This document shows positions 43,462 through 54,647 of a stretch of DNA of 64,000 nucleotides, piece after piece. Numbering within the stretch: the first letter of the stretch is position 1; every line of letters starts with the position of its first letter. The translations under genes and the position numbers were made by a program. The stretch covers positions 144,001 to 208,000 of the forward strand of contig NW_020825379.1 of NCBI RefSeq assembly GCF_003286085.1. The letters are read 5' to 3'. The stretch comes from Drosophila persimilis (taxonomy: Eukaryota > Arthropoda > Insecta > Diptera > Drosophilidae). The notes under the pieces were generated by a model. It saw only the letters and a list, made by a program, of their open reading frames with translations. It was not told where the DNA came from and searched no databases.

Positions 43462-44571
43462 TTATACCCGATACTCAAAATGAGTATTGGGGTATATTAG
43501 ATTTGTGGTAAAAGTGGATGTGTGTAACGTCCAGAAGGAATCGTTTCCGACCCTATAAAGTATATACATATATTCTTGATCAGCATCAATAGCCGAGTCG
43601 ATTGAGCCCTGTCTGTCTGTCCGTCCGTCCGTCTGTCCGTCTGTCCGTCCCCTTCAGCGCCTAATGCTCAAAGACTATAAGAGCTAGAGCAACGATGTTT
43701 TGGATCCAGACTTCTGTGATATGTCACTGCTCCAAAAATATTTCAAAACTTTGCCCCGCCCACTTCCGCCCCCACAAAGGGCGAAAATCTGTGGCATCCA
43801 CAATTTCGACGATACGAGAAAACTAAAAACGCAGAATCGTAGAAGATGACTATATCTTCTAGAGTGCAAAATCTGAACCAGATCGTATAATTATTACAGC
43901 CAGAATCACGAAAACAATTTCACTCTTTCTCGCTCTGTCTCACTCTAACACACAGGTTTCATGGTCGGTTTTGCCAATTGCAAAATATGAGTTCAAGGAT
44001 CTCAGAACCTATAAAAGCCAGAGCAACCAAATTTGGTATCCACACTCCTGTGATATCGGACCTTGACCGTTTCGTGTCAAAATTTCGCCGCACCCCCTTC
44101 CGCCCCCGCAAAGGACGAAAATCTGGGGCAACCACAAATCTCAGAAACTATTATGACTAGAGTAACCAAATTTGGTATTCGCACTCCTGTTAGATCTCAC
44201 TATAAAACGTATATCTCAAAATTTCGCCCCACCCCCTTCCGCCCCCACAAAGGAGGAAAATCTGTTGCATCCACAATATTGCAGATTTGAGAAAAGTAAA
44301 AATGCAGAATCATAGATAATGACCATATCTATCAGATTGCTCAATTTGAATCAGATCGGATCATTTTTGTAGCCAAAAGCAAGAAATCAATTTTCAGTGG
44401 CTACGCAGCGCCCGACGTCACGCTCAGACTGATTTTCTGTCTCTCTCGCACGCACTCTTTGTCGTGTCGTTTAATATTAGCGGCGTCTGCCGGAGGAGAG
44501 CCATACTGACTAAGTATCGGGTATAACTGTAGAGTTGCGGTGTCCGCAGCAACTCACAGCGTTCCCCCTCG
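43462..44571 (+). mobile_element. DINE-1-like element, copy 3
   Basis: Separated from copy 2 by a 49-bp spacer that also follows copies 3 and 4. It is nearly identical to copy 4 at an exact 1,159-bp period. Confidence 0.87.
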
Positions 44572-44620
44572 TTTTTTTTAGACTCTATCTAAATTGTTTG
44601 CCCTACTCATATATCTCTTT

Positions 44621-45730
44621 TTATACCCGATACTCAAAATGAGTATTGGGGTATATTAGATTTGTGGTAAAAGTGGATGTGTGTAACGTCCAGAAGGAAT
44701 CGTTTCCGACCCTATAAAGTATATACATATATTCTTGATCAGCATCAATAGCCGAGTCGATTGAGCCCTGTCTGTCTGTCCGTCCGTCCGTCTGTCCGTC
44801 TGTCCGTCCCCTTCAGCGCCTAATGCTCAAAGACTATAAGAGCTAGAGCAACGATGTTTTGGATCCAGACTTCTGTGATATGTCACTGCTCCAAAAATAT
44901 TTCAAAACTTTGCCCCGCCCACTTCCGCCCCCACAAAGGGCGAAAATCTGTGGCATCCACAATTTCGACGATACGAGAAAACTAAAAACGCAGAATCGTA
45001 GAAGATGACTATATCTTCTAGAGTGCAAAATCTGAACCAGATCGTATAATTATTACAGCCAGAATCACGAAAACAATTTCACTCTTTCTCGCTCTGTCTC
45101 ACTCTAACACACAGGTTTCATGGTCGGTTTTGCCAATTGCAAAATATGAGTTCAAGGATCTCAGAACCTATAAAAGCCAGAGCAACCAAATTTGGTATCC
45201 ACACTCCTGTGATATCGGACCTTGACCGTTTCGTGTCAAAATTTCGCCGCACCCCCTTCCGCCCCCGCAAAGGACGAAAATCTGGGGCAACCACAAATCT
45301 CAGAAACTATTATGACTAGAGTAACCAAATTTGGTATCCGCACTCCTGTTAGATCTCACTATAAAACGTATATCTCAAAATTTCGCCCCACCCCCTTCCG
45401 CCCCCACAAAGGAGGAAAATCGGTTGCATCCACAATATTGCAGATTTGAGAAAAGTAAAAATGCAGAATCATAGATAATGACCATATCTATCAGATTGCT
45501 CAATTTGAATCAGATCGGATCATGTTTGTAGCCAAAAGCAAGAAATCAATTTTCAGTGGCTACGCAGCGCCCGACGTCACGCTCAGACTGATTTTCTGTC
45601 TCTCTCGCACGCACTCTTTGTCGTGTCGTTTAATATTAGCGGCGTCTGCCGGAGGAGAGCCATACTGACTAAGTATCGGGTATAACTGTAGAGTTGCGGT
45701 GTCCGCAGCAACTCACAGCGTTCCCCCTCG
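44621..45730 (+). mobile_element. DINE-1-like element, copy 4
   Basis: A near-perfect repeat of copy 3, with only a handful of base changes seen (for example near 44,180/45,339 and 45,422). Confidence 0.87.
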
Positions 45731-45779
45731 TTTTTTTTAGACTCTATCTAAATTGTTTGCCCTACTCATATATCTCTTT

Positions 45780-46890
45780 TTATACCCGATACTCAAAATG
45801 AGTATTGGGGTATATTAGATTTGTGGTAAAAGTGGATGTGTGTAACGTCCAGAAGGAATCGTTTCCGACCCTATAAAGTATATACATATATTCTTGATCA
45901 GCATCAATAGCCGAGTCGATTGAGCCCTGTCTGTCTGTCCGTCCGTCCGTCTGTCCGTCTGTCCGTCCCCTTCAGCGCCTAATGCTCAAAGACTATAAGA
46001 GCTAGAGCAACGATGTTTTGGATCCAGACTTCTGTGATATGTCACTGCTCCAAAAATATTTCAAAACTTTGCCCCGCCCACTTCCGCCCCCACAAAGGGC
46101 GAAAATCTGTGGCATCCACAATTTCGACGATACGAGAAAACTAAAAACGCAGAATCGTAGAAGATGACTATATCTTCTAGAGTGCAAAATCTGAACCAGA
46201 TCGTATAATTATTACAGCCAGAATCACGAAAACAATTTCACTCTTTCTCGCTCTGTCTCACTCTAACACACAGGTTTCATGGTCGGTTTTGCCAATTGCA
46301 AAATATGAGTTCAAGGATCTCAGAACCTATAAAAGCCAGAGCAACCAAATTTGGTATCCACACTCCTGTGATATCGGACCTTGACCGTTTCCTGTCCAAA
46401 TTTCGCCACACCCCCTTCCGCCCCCGCAAAGGACGAAAATCTGAGGCAACCACAAATCTCAGAGACTATTAAGGCTAGAGTAACCAAATTTGGTGCACAC
46501 ACTCCTTTAAGATGTCACTATAAAACGTATATCTCAGAATTTCGCCCCACCCCCATCCGCCCCCACAAAGGACGAAAATCTGTTGCATCCACAATATTGC
46601 AGATTTGAGAAAACTAAAAACGCAGAATCATAGATAATGACCATATCTATTAGATTGCTGAATCTGGATCAGATCAGACCATTTTTTTTAGCCAAAAGGA
46701 ACAAATCAATTTGCAGTGGCTACGCAGCGCCCGACGTCACGCTCAGACTGATTTTCTGTCTCTCTCGCACGCACTCTTTGTCGTGTCGTTAAATATTAGC
46801 GGCGTCTGCCGGAGGAGAGCCATACTGACTTAGTATCGGGTATAACCTTAGAGTTGCGGTGTCCGCAGCAACTCACAACGTTCCCCCTCG
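45780..46890 (+). mobile_element. DINE-1-like element, copy 5 (hybrid)
   Basis: The first ~600 bp match copies 3-4. From about 46,390 the sequence switches to the variant seen in the inverted copies to the right ('GTTTCCTGTCCAAATTTCG'). It ends beside the small-protein segment at 46,891. Confidence 0.85.
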
Positions 46891-46988
46891 TTTTTTTTAT
46901 TATTGAAAAGAATAAACGAATAGCAGATAATTTAAAAAAAAAACCCCCCAACAATGTAGAAACCAATTTTTGAGAGAAAATCATCACC

Positions 46989-47234
46989 ATGGGTTGGTTC
47001 GGTTCTGACGATAGTCAGACCAAAGACAATACGGCCAATGTGGTCAATAATGTCAAAATAATAGACCACAGGGATGATCTCAATCCATTCTGGTTATTAC
47101 TTCTGATTTTAACCATTGTCAGTGTTTTACAATTCCTTTTAACATTGTATGTAAAACATAATAACATAATTAACGAGGGGGAACGTTGTGAGTTGCTGCG
47201 GACACCGCAACTCTACGGTTATACCCGATACTAA
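46989..47234 (+). CDS. Small myristoylation-signal, single-pass membrane protein, copy 1 (truncated by DINE)
   Basis: The frame starts in an ideal context (ATCACCATGG). The N-terminus MGWFGS fits an N-myristoylation signal. Residues ~12-32 are polar. Residues ~34-56 form one transmembrane helix ('FWLLLLILTIVSVLQFLL'), followed by a short basic tail. The original gene is cut after ~61 residues by a DINE end at 47,174; the last ~20 codons and the stop are DINE tail. I do not recognise the gene. Two further copies (48,491-48,736 and 50,153-50,398, minus strand) encode the same protein. It may be a host or viral fragment trapped between two DINE insertions. Confidence 0.55.
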   Translation: MGWFGSDDSQTKDNTANVVNNVKIIDHRDDLNPFWLLLLILTIVSVLQFLLTLYVKHNNIINEGERCELLRTPQLYGYTRY

Positions 47235-48279
47235 GTCAGTATGGCTCTCCTCCGGCAGACGCCGCTAATATTTAACGACACGACAAAGAGTGCGTGCGAG
47301 AGAGACAGAAAATCAGTCTGAGCGTGACGTCGGGCGCTGCGTAGCCACTGCAAATTGATTTGTTCCTTTTGGCTATAAAAATGATCTGATCTGATCCAGA
47401 TTCAGCAATCTAATAGATATGGTCATTATCTATGATTCTGCGTTTTTAGTTTTCTCAAATCTGCAATATTGTGGATGCAACAGATTTTCGTCCTTTGTGG
47501 GGGCGGATGGGGGTGGGGCGAAATTCTGAGATATACATTTTATAGTGACATCTTAAAGGAGTGTGAGTACCAAATTTGGTTACTCTAGCCTTAATAGTCT
47601 CTGAGATTTGTGGTTGCCTCAGATTTTCGTCCTTTGCGGGGGCGGAAGGGGGTGTGGCGAAATTTGGACAGGAAACGGTCAAGGTCCGATATCACAGGAG
47701 TGTGGATACCAAATTTGGTTGCTCTGGCTTTTATAGGTTCTGAGATCCTTGAACTCATATTTTGCAATTGGCAAAACCGACCATGAAACCTGTGTGTTAG
47801 AGTGAGACAGAGCGAGAAAGAGTGATATTGTTTTCGTGATTCTGGCTGTAATAATTATACGATCTGGTTCAGATTTTACACTCTAGAAGATATAGTCATC
47901 TTCTACGATTCTGCGTTTTTAGTTTTCTCGTATCGTCGAAATTGTGGATGCCACAGATTTTCGCCCTTTGTGGGGGCGGAAGTGGGCGGGGCAAAGTTTT
48001 GAAATATTTTTGGAGCAGTGACATATCACAGAAGTCTGGATCCAAAACATCGTTGCTCTAGCTCTTATAGTCTTTGAGCATTAGGCGCTGAAGGGGACGG
48101 ACAGACGGACAGACGGACGGACGGACAGACAGACAGGGCTCAATCGACTCGGCTATTGATGCTGATCAAGAATATATATACTTTATAGGGTCGGAAACGA
48201 TTCCTTCTGGACGTTACACACATCCACTTTTACCACAAATCTAATATACCCCAATACTCATTTTGAGTATCGGGTATAA
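47174..48279 (-). mobile_element. DINE-1-like element, copy 6 (inverted)
   Basis: A full-length copy in reverse orientation, tail-to-tail with copy 5 across the 283-bp small-protein segment. Its outer part is the spacer of the large palindrome. Confidence 0.85.
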
Positions 48280-48551
48280 AAACGTAGAATCATAGATAAT
48301 GACCATATCTATTAGATTGCTGAATCAGGATCAGATCAGATCATTTTTATAGCCAAAAGGAACAAATCAATTTGCAGTGGCTACGCAGCGCCCGACGTCA
48401 CGCTCAGACTGATTTTCTGTCTCTCTCGCACGCACTCTTTGTCGTGTCGTTAAATATTAGCGGCGTCTGCCGGAGGAGAGCCATACTGACTTAGTATCGG
48501 GTATAACCGTAGAGTTGCGGTGTCCGCAGCAACTCACAACGTTCCCCCTCG
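48280..48551 (+). mobile_element. DINE-1-like element, copy 7 (3' fragment)
   Basis: Only the last ~270 bp of a DINE, fused at 48,279/48,280 to the 5' end of copy 6. It pairs with 47,174-47,445 as the inner end of the palindrome. Confidence 0.8.
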
Positions 48552-48736
48552 TTAATTATGTTATTATGTTTTACATACAATGTTAAAAGGAATTGTAAAA
48601 CACTGACAATGGTTAAAATCAGAAGTAATAACCAGAATGGATTGAGATCATCCCTGTGGTCTATTATTTTGACATTATTGACCACATTGGCCGTATTGTC
48701 TTTGGTCTGACTATCGTCAGAACCGAACCAACCCAT
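48491..48736 (-). CDS. Small membrane protein, copy 2 (inverted)
   Basis: Mirror copy of 46,989-47,234 with the same predicted protein, including the DINE-derived tail and stop. It lies in the right arm of the palindrome centred near 47,862. Confidence 0.55.
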   Translation of the reverse strand: MGWFGSDDSQTKDNTANVVNNVKIIDHRDDLNPFWLLLLILTIVSVLQFLLTLYVKHNNIINEGERCELLRTPQLYGYTRY

Positions 48737-48834
48737 GGTGATGATTTTCTCTCAAAAATTGGTTTCTACATTGTTGGGGGGTTTTTTTTTTAAATTATCT
48801 GCTATTCGTTTATTCTTTTCAATAATAAAAAAAA

Positions 48835-49941
48835 CGAGGGGGAACGTTGTGAGTTGCTGCGGACACCGCAACTCTAAGGTTATACCCGATACTAAGTCAG
48901 TATGGCTCTCCTCCGGCAGACGCCGCTAATATTTAACGACACGACAAAGAGTGCGTGCGAGAGAGACAGAAAATCAGTCTGAGCGTGACGTCGGGCGCTG
49001 CGTAGCCACTGCAAATTGATTTGTTCCTTTTGGCTAAAAAAAATGGTCTGATCTGATCCAGATTCAGCAATCTAATAGATATGGTCATTATCTATGATTC
49101 TGCGTTTTTAGTTTTCTCAAATCTGCAATATTGTGGATGCAACAGATTTTCGTCCTTTGTGGGGGCGGATGGGGGTGGGGCGAAATTCTGAGATATACGT
49201 TTTATAGTGACATCTTAAAGGAGTGTGTGCACCAAATTTGGTTACTCTAGCCTTAATAGTCTCTGAGATTTGTGGTTGCCTCAGATTTTCGTCCTTTGCG
49301 GGGGCGGAAGGGGGTGTGGCGAAATTTGGACAGGAAACGGTCAAGGTCCGATATCACAGGAGTGTGGATACCAAATTTGGTTGCTCTGGCTTTTATAGGT
49401 TCTGAGATCCTTGAACTCATATTTTGCAATTGGCAAAACCGACCATGAAACCTGTGTGTTAGAGTGAGACAGAGCGAGAAAGAGTGATATTGTTTTCGTG
49501 ATTCTGGCTGTAATAATTATACGATCTGGTTCAGATTTTACACTCTAGAAGATATAGTCATCTTCTACGATTCTGCGTTTTTAGTTTTCTCGTATCGTCG
49601 AAATTGTGGATGCCACAGATTTTCGCCCTTTGTGGGGGCGGAAGTGGGCGGGGCAAAGTTTTGAAATATTTTTGGAGCAGTGACATATCACAGAAGTCTG
49701 GATCCAAAACATCGTTGCTCTAGCTCTTATAGTCTTTGAGCATTAGGCGCTGAAGGGGACGGACAGACGGACAGACGGACGGACGGACAGACAGACAGGG
49801 CTCAATCGACTCGGCTATTGATGCTGATCAAGAATATATATACTTTATAGGGTCGGAAACGATTCCTTCTGGACGTTACACACATCCACTTTTACCACAA
49901 ATCTAATATACCCCAATACTCATTTTGAGTATCGGGTATAA
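48835..49941 (-). mobile_element. DINE-1-like element, copy 8 (inverted)
   Basis: Mirror image of copy 5 across the palindrome, with a few differences such as in the poly-T tract and around 49,491. Confidence 0.83.
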
Positions 49942-50213
49942 AAACGTAGAATCATAGATAATGACCATATCTATTAGATTGCTGAATCAGGATCAGATCA
50001 GATCATTTTTATAGCCAAAAGGAACAAATCAATTTGCAGTGGCTACGCAGCGCCCGACGTCACGCTCAGACTGATTTTCTGTCTCTCTCGCACGCACTCT
50101 TTGTCGTGTCGTTAAATATTAGCGGCGTCTGCCGGAGGAGAGCCATACTGACTTAGTATCGGGTATAACCGTAGAGTTGCGGTGTCCGCAGCAACTCACA
50201 ACGTTCCCCCTCG
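49942..50213 (+). mobile_element. DINE-1-like element, copy 9 (3' fragment)
   Basis: Repeats copy 7 exactly 1,662 bp to the right with the same fusion point, so copies 7-8 and 9-10 form a direct duplication. Confidence 0.8.
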
Positions 50214-50398
50214 TTAATTATGTTATTATGTTTTACATACAATGTTAAAAGGAATTGTAAAACACTGACAATGGTTAATATCAGAAGTAATAACCAGAAT
50301 GGATTGAGATCATCCCTGTGGTCTATTATTTTGACATTATTGACCACATTGGCCGTATTGTCTTTGGTCTGACTATCGTCAGAACCGAACCAACCCAT
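50153..50398 (-). CDS. Small membrane protein, copy 3
   Basis: 1,662 bp from copy 2. The only coding difference noticed is synonymous (ATT to ATA in the membrane segment, near 50,280), so the protein is unchanged. Confidence 0.55.
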   Translation of the reverse strand: MGWFGSDDSQTKDNTANVVNNVKIIDHRDDLNPFWLLLLILTIVSVLQFLLTLYVKHNNIINEGERCELLRTPQLYGYTRY

Positions 50399-50496
50399 GG
50401 TGATGATTTTCTCTCAAAAATTGGTTTCTACATTGTTGGGGGGTTTTTTTTTTAAATTATCTGCTATTCGTTTATTCTTTTCAATAATAAAAAAAA

Positions 50497-50934
50497 CGAG
50501 GGGGAACGTTGTGAGTTGCTGCGGACACCGCAACTCTAAGGTTATACCCGATACTAAGTCAGTATGGCTCTCCTCCGGCAGACGCCGGATGTGGAATTGT
50601 GGATGCCACAGATTTTCGCCCTTTGTGGGGGCGGAAGTGGGCGGGGCAAAGTTTTGAAATATTTTTGGAGCAGTGACATATCACAGAAGTCTGGATCCAA
50701 AACATCGTTGCTCTAGCTCTTATAGTCTTTGAGCATTAGGCGCTGAAGGGGACGGACAGACGGACAGACGGACGGACGGACAGACAGACAGGGCTCAATC
50801 GACTCGGCTATTGATGCTGATCAAGAATATATATACTTTATAGGGTCGGAAACGATTCCTTCTGGACGTTACACACCTCCACTTTTACCACAAATCTAAT
50901 ATACCCCAATACTCATTTTGAGTATCGGGTATAA
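50497..50934 (-). mobile_element. DINE-1-like element, copy 10 (internally deleted)
   Basis: Both ends are present, but about 670 bp are missing at ~50,589, where GACGCCGG joins TGTGG. It closes the DINE block. Confidence 0.8.
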
Positions 50935-51016
50935 TTATTAAAAATTTATTAAAAATTTATTAAAAATTATTAAAAAAATTTTTTTATATGAACACACATA
51001 TCTATTAGATATATAT
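50935..51016. repeat. AT-rich junction
   Basis: About four imperfect units of 'ATTAAAAATTT', then AT-rich sequence ending in ATATAT, the errantivirus target site. Confidence 0.6.
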
Positions 51017-51837
51017 AGTTAAATATGCGACACTGCAGTTTGCGTTATAAAAAAGATTTTATTCTTTCACTTAAACTTAGTGCACATTGATTAGTTATTT
51101 CCCCGACGATGACTTATGTCTAGTGTCTTGAACGGAATTAACTTATGTTGAATTCTCCGACGGTGTCGCGATTGACGTTTGTCTTGAACAGAACTAACTT
51201 ATGTTGAATTCTCCGACGGTGTCGCGATTGACGTTTGTCTTGAACAGAACTAACTTATGTTGAATTCTCCGACGGTGTCGCGATTGACGTTTGTCTTGAA
51301 CAGAACTAATTTGCCTTCCCAAATGTAGACTATTTATATGATGATGCTCGGCTTGGGATTCGGATTTGGATTCGGAGGCGTTGGCTTCGACTTCGGCTTT
51401 GGAGTTGGAGTACGTGACTCGATCGATATGTGGGAAAGGCGGCTTTTGATGAAAGGCTTCCGCTGCGTATGATCGGTGTTGCATTACTTGGGGTGGCTGA
51501 AGATAGGGCCTCTGATTGGTCAGCTACGATGGCGTGGTTCTTGAGAATCGATTAGTAATTGATCTCTGAAGAGTGGCGTGATTCTAGAGCGGCTGGATTT
51601 AGTGCGGCTGGATTCAGTGCGGCTGGATTCTAATGCGGCATCTATTGTTTTATGTTCCACTTCTAGCTTAGGGTGTTTGTTTACATTGCCTGCAAACGGT
51701 TACGCGTGGTCCATTTCGAGCGTGAGATTGTTTATGGGTTTTCGAAGCTGAGAGTGTCGGATTGTTTATAGTATTGTGGGTGCAGGGTAATAGACATAGA
51801 CAAGGGTATGCGGAGCATGGACTATAGATATGTCACT
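51017..51837 (-). repeat. Errantivirus 3' LTR
   Basis: 821 bp with three tandem 56-bp units (about 51,141-51,308), present also in the other LTR. The tandem units could be enhancer-like, as in other gypsy regulatory regions, but that is inference. Confidence 0.88.
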
Positions 51838-51864
51838 CCCCCATTGTTAGATTTAAGCCTGTCC

Positions 51865-53280
51865 TCAGGCGATTATCCTTGGATATAGTTCGGGTGTGTC
51901 TAAAACTGTGCCTGCTGGGGATTCTTCGTCTTCGTCTAAGGATGTTTCTATGTGCGGGTTGGTTTTAGGCTTATTGCTTTTACTTAGACTAAACAATTTG
52001 TAGCTTAATCCTATTATGATTATGACAAATAGTAGTATTAAGCTTACATGTAATACATTATTTAATTGCGTACTTTCTATTACAATTTCTTTGGTTTGCA
52101 AATAAGACAGTGGTTTAATTTTTGTTACGTTATTGTTGATGTATATGCTCTGTGCAAATTCTGGTATTGAGTTGGATATTAAGAACTCGTTTAATTGTAC
52201 GCTGCAATTATGTATTTTTATTAATGCGTTACCTTCTACTTTTATTTCTTGGTTTAGGCAATCTTGGTTAAATAAGGTTTTAGGTAATTTCCAAGTTAAC
52301 AATATATTGGGTGCTATGAAATTTATTTGGAAGTTTTGGTGTGCCTTGGTGTATGGACATTTTGTTTCTACTTGTTTGACTATTCCTGAAATACATTCGT
52401 CATTTATTTTTCGTTTCGATTCTTTTTCATATACCTCGTTTTCTAGAATGTAATAATTGTTTTGCGTTAGATCAGTGAGGATGTTATTATCTTCATCTGG
52501 ATATGGAACAATTTTAAGTATAGGAATATTTCTGATCTCTCGTGGGATGTTGGAAATTATTAGTATTTCGTTAGTGTCTGATTTCAACCAAGTAGATGTT
52601 TTAATATTTAATAGTTTCTCTGAATCGATGTGTTTCAGGTAATCTTGCCTCAATAATTTCGGATTAAAGATACCTAATCTTGTTAGCTGCATGCCTAATT
52701 CGATATCCTCTATGTACTCAGTAAAATGTTGAAGGTTAAATATTAATATTTCTAGTTGTTTATTTCTGTCATTATCTTTGTTTAACTTATTGACAACTTC
52801 TATGCCGGAATTTACTGCTTGAATTATTAAGTTTAATTCGTTAACTTGAACACTGTGGCTAGCCAGATTGTCTAATTTCCCTTCTAATTCGACCTTATCA
52901 TCTTGATCTAACGTTCCAAATAGATATTTATATATTGTGCCTACTGCATTTATAAGGCCTCTTCTGTTTCTTTTGGCTATTTTTATGCCGTTGAATTCAC
53001 GTTGCAATTACTCGACTAAATATTGAACTTGGATTTCGTTATCAAATTGGGTTGCCTGTTCTAGTAAACTCTGGTATGTTTCATCTGTTTTTGTTATATT
53101 AATTGTTAGATAGTGGTATTCATAGTTAATGGGTATGTTAATGGTATTCGTTTTGAATATGAGATATACATTCCTTGAGTTGATGGGATCTATCTCTGTA
53201 TTCTGTCCGGTAGCTTGTAGGACGGTGAACATTAGTAAGATTATAATCTTAATTATGTTGTAGGTCCGGATTCCCAGTAC
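51865..53280 (-). pseudogene. env: Errantivirus envelope glycoprotein (one premature stop)
   Basis: An Env of the insect errantivirus/baculovirus F-like class. A hydrophobic signal-like stretch ('IIILLMFTVLQA') lies near 53,230. A short surface part leads to an in-frame TAA at 53,008-53,010. The frame then continues with a furin-type site KRNRR just before a Gly-rich fusion-like segment near residue 17 of the 51865-53007 frame. A transmembrane helix (VSLILLFVIIIIGLSYKLF) lies ~40 residues from the C-terminus. The stop prevents production of full Env; the rest looks preserved. Described only as found. Confidence 0.8.
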
Positions 53281-53625
53281 TCTGTTCGGGTACTGAATAC
53301 TCCCATTGAATTTGGTGTCGTGTAATTGTTGTAGTAGCGTCTCGTATGGAGTGTGGTTGTTGAATTTGCTGATTAGGGCTTCCTTTAGATCACTCCAGGT
53401 GTTGGGTTGAAGGCTCTGTGATAAAAGTTGTGCTCGTCCGCACAGTTGACCCTCAGTGGCTCCGTACATGATGCTTTGTTGTCGGAGGTCTTCTGTTGGG
53501 TACAATCCGGAGATGTACTCAATTCTGCTTATGAACGAACTCAGACGTTCTTGGCATCCGTCGTATGGTGGAATTTGCCTGATTGACTTCAAGGCTTGGT
53601 TCAGGTTTATTTCTGATAGCGGCAT
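53281..53625 (-). pseudogene. Errantivirus Gag N-terminal fragment fused to env
   Basis: About 115 residues from the ATG at 53,625, with the helical start of a gypsy-type Gag ('QIPPYDGCQERLSSFISRIE'), running without a stop into the env signal region. The exact junction is uncertain (roughly 53,260-53,300). This arrangement matches either a deletion or a reverse-transcribed spliced RNA. Confidence 0.7.
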
Positions 53626-53825
53626 GTTGATTTGTTTTTATTTATTGGTTTTTTCTAATATTAATTGAGTTTGAATCGTGTGTAGATTCTTTGGCGGATC
53701 TCTTTAGTATTAGCGTTACTTTTTCTCTGATCACTGTAGGTTATTACGCACTGTAACTGTCACTACGCCAATTGATCGTCTTAAAAAAAGGGTTCACTTT
53801 TAACTGAGATCCTACCGACTGCGCC

Positions 53826-54647
53826 AGTTAAATATGCGACACTGCAGTTTGCGTTTTAAAAAAGATTTTATTCTTTCACTTAAACTTAGTGCACATTGAT
53901 TAGTTATTTCCCCGACGATGACTTATGTCTAGTGTCTTGAACGGAATTAACTTATGTTGAATTCTCCGACGGTGTCGCGATTGACGTTTGTCTTGAACAG
54001 AACTAACTTATGTTGAATTCTCCGACGGTGTCGCGATTGACGTTTGTCTTGAACAGAACTAACTTATGTTGAATTCTCCGACGGTGTCGCGATTGACGTT
54101 TGTCTTGAACAGAACTAATTTGCCTTCCCAAATGTAGACTATTTATATGATGATGCTCGGCTTGGGATTCGGATTTGGATTCGGAGGCGTTGGCTTCGAC
54201 TTCGGCTTTGGAGTTGGAGTACGTGACTCGATCGATATGTGGGAAAGGCGGCTTTTGATGAAAGGCTTCCGCTGCGTATGATCGGTGTTGCATTACTTGG
54301 GGGTGGCTGAAGATAGGGCCTCTGATTGGTCAGCTACGATGGCGTGGTTCTTGAGAATCGATTAGTAATTGATCTCTGAAGAGTGGCGTGATTCTAGAGC
54401 GGCTGGATTTAGTGCGGCTGGATTCAGTGCGGCTGGATTCTAATGCGGCATCTATTGTTTTATGTTCCACTTCTAGCTTAGGGTGTTTGTTTACATTGCC
54501 TGAAATCGGTTACGCGTGGTCCATTTCGAGCGTGAGATTGTTTATGGGTTTTCGAAGCTGAGAGTGTCGGATTGTTTATAGTATTGTGGGTGCAGGGTAA
54601 TAGACATAGACAAGGGTATGCGGAGCATGGACTATAGATATGTCACT
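53826..54647 (-). repeat. Errantivirus 5' LTR
   Basis: Pairs with 51,017-51,837; a few differences such as GCGTTTTAAA against GCGTTATAAA. Carries the same three 56-bp units. Confidence 0.88.

Larger units (their letters stand above)
51017..54647 (-). mobile_element. Errantivirus (gypsy-type) derivative retaining env
   Basis: LTRs of ~821 bp (51,017-51,837 and 53,826-54,647), nearly identical, in a TATATA-rich target as errantiviruses prefer. A primer site TGGCGCAGTCGGTAGGATC (minus strand, 53,808-53,826) overlaps the LTR end by one base; I associate this type with tRNA-Ser-primed elements such as 17.6 and 297. A G-run purine tract lies at 51,838-51,842. Inside are only a Gag N-terminal piece and env. 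Most of gag and all of pol are absent. Confidence 0.9.

Noticed and set aside
42525-46608. Repeated 60-75-residue frames in each DINE copy
   Set aside because: They recur only because the DNA repeats. They overlap on both strands, and DINE elements are non-coding.
51194-51484. Open frame across the errantivirus LTR (repeated at 54,003-54,293)
   Set aside because: It lies within the LTR and is open because of the 56-bp tandem units. It is identical in both LTRs as DNA and has no domain.
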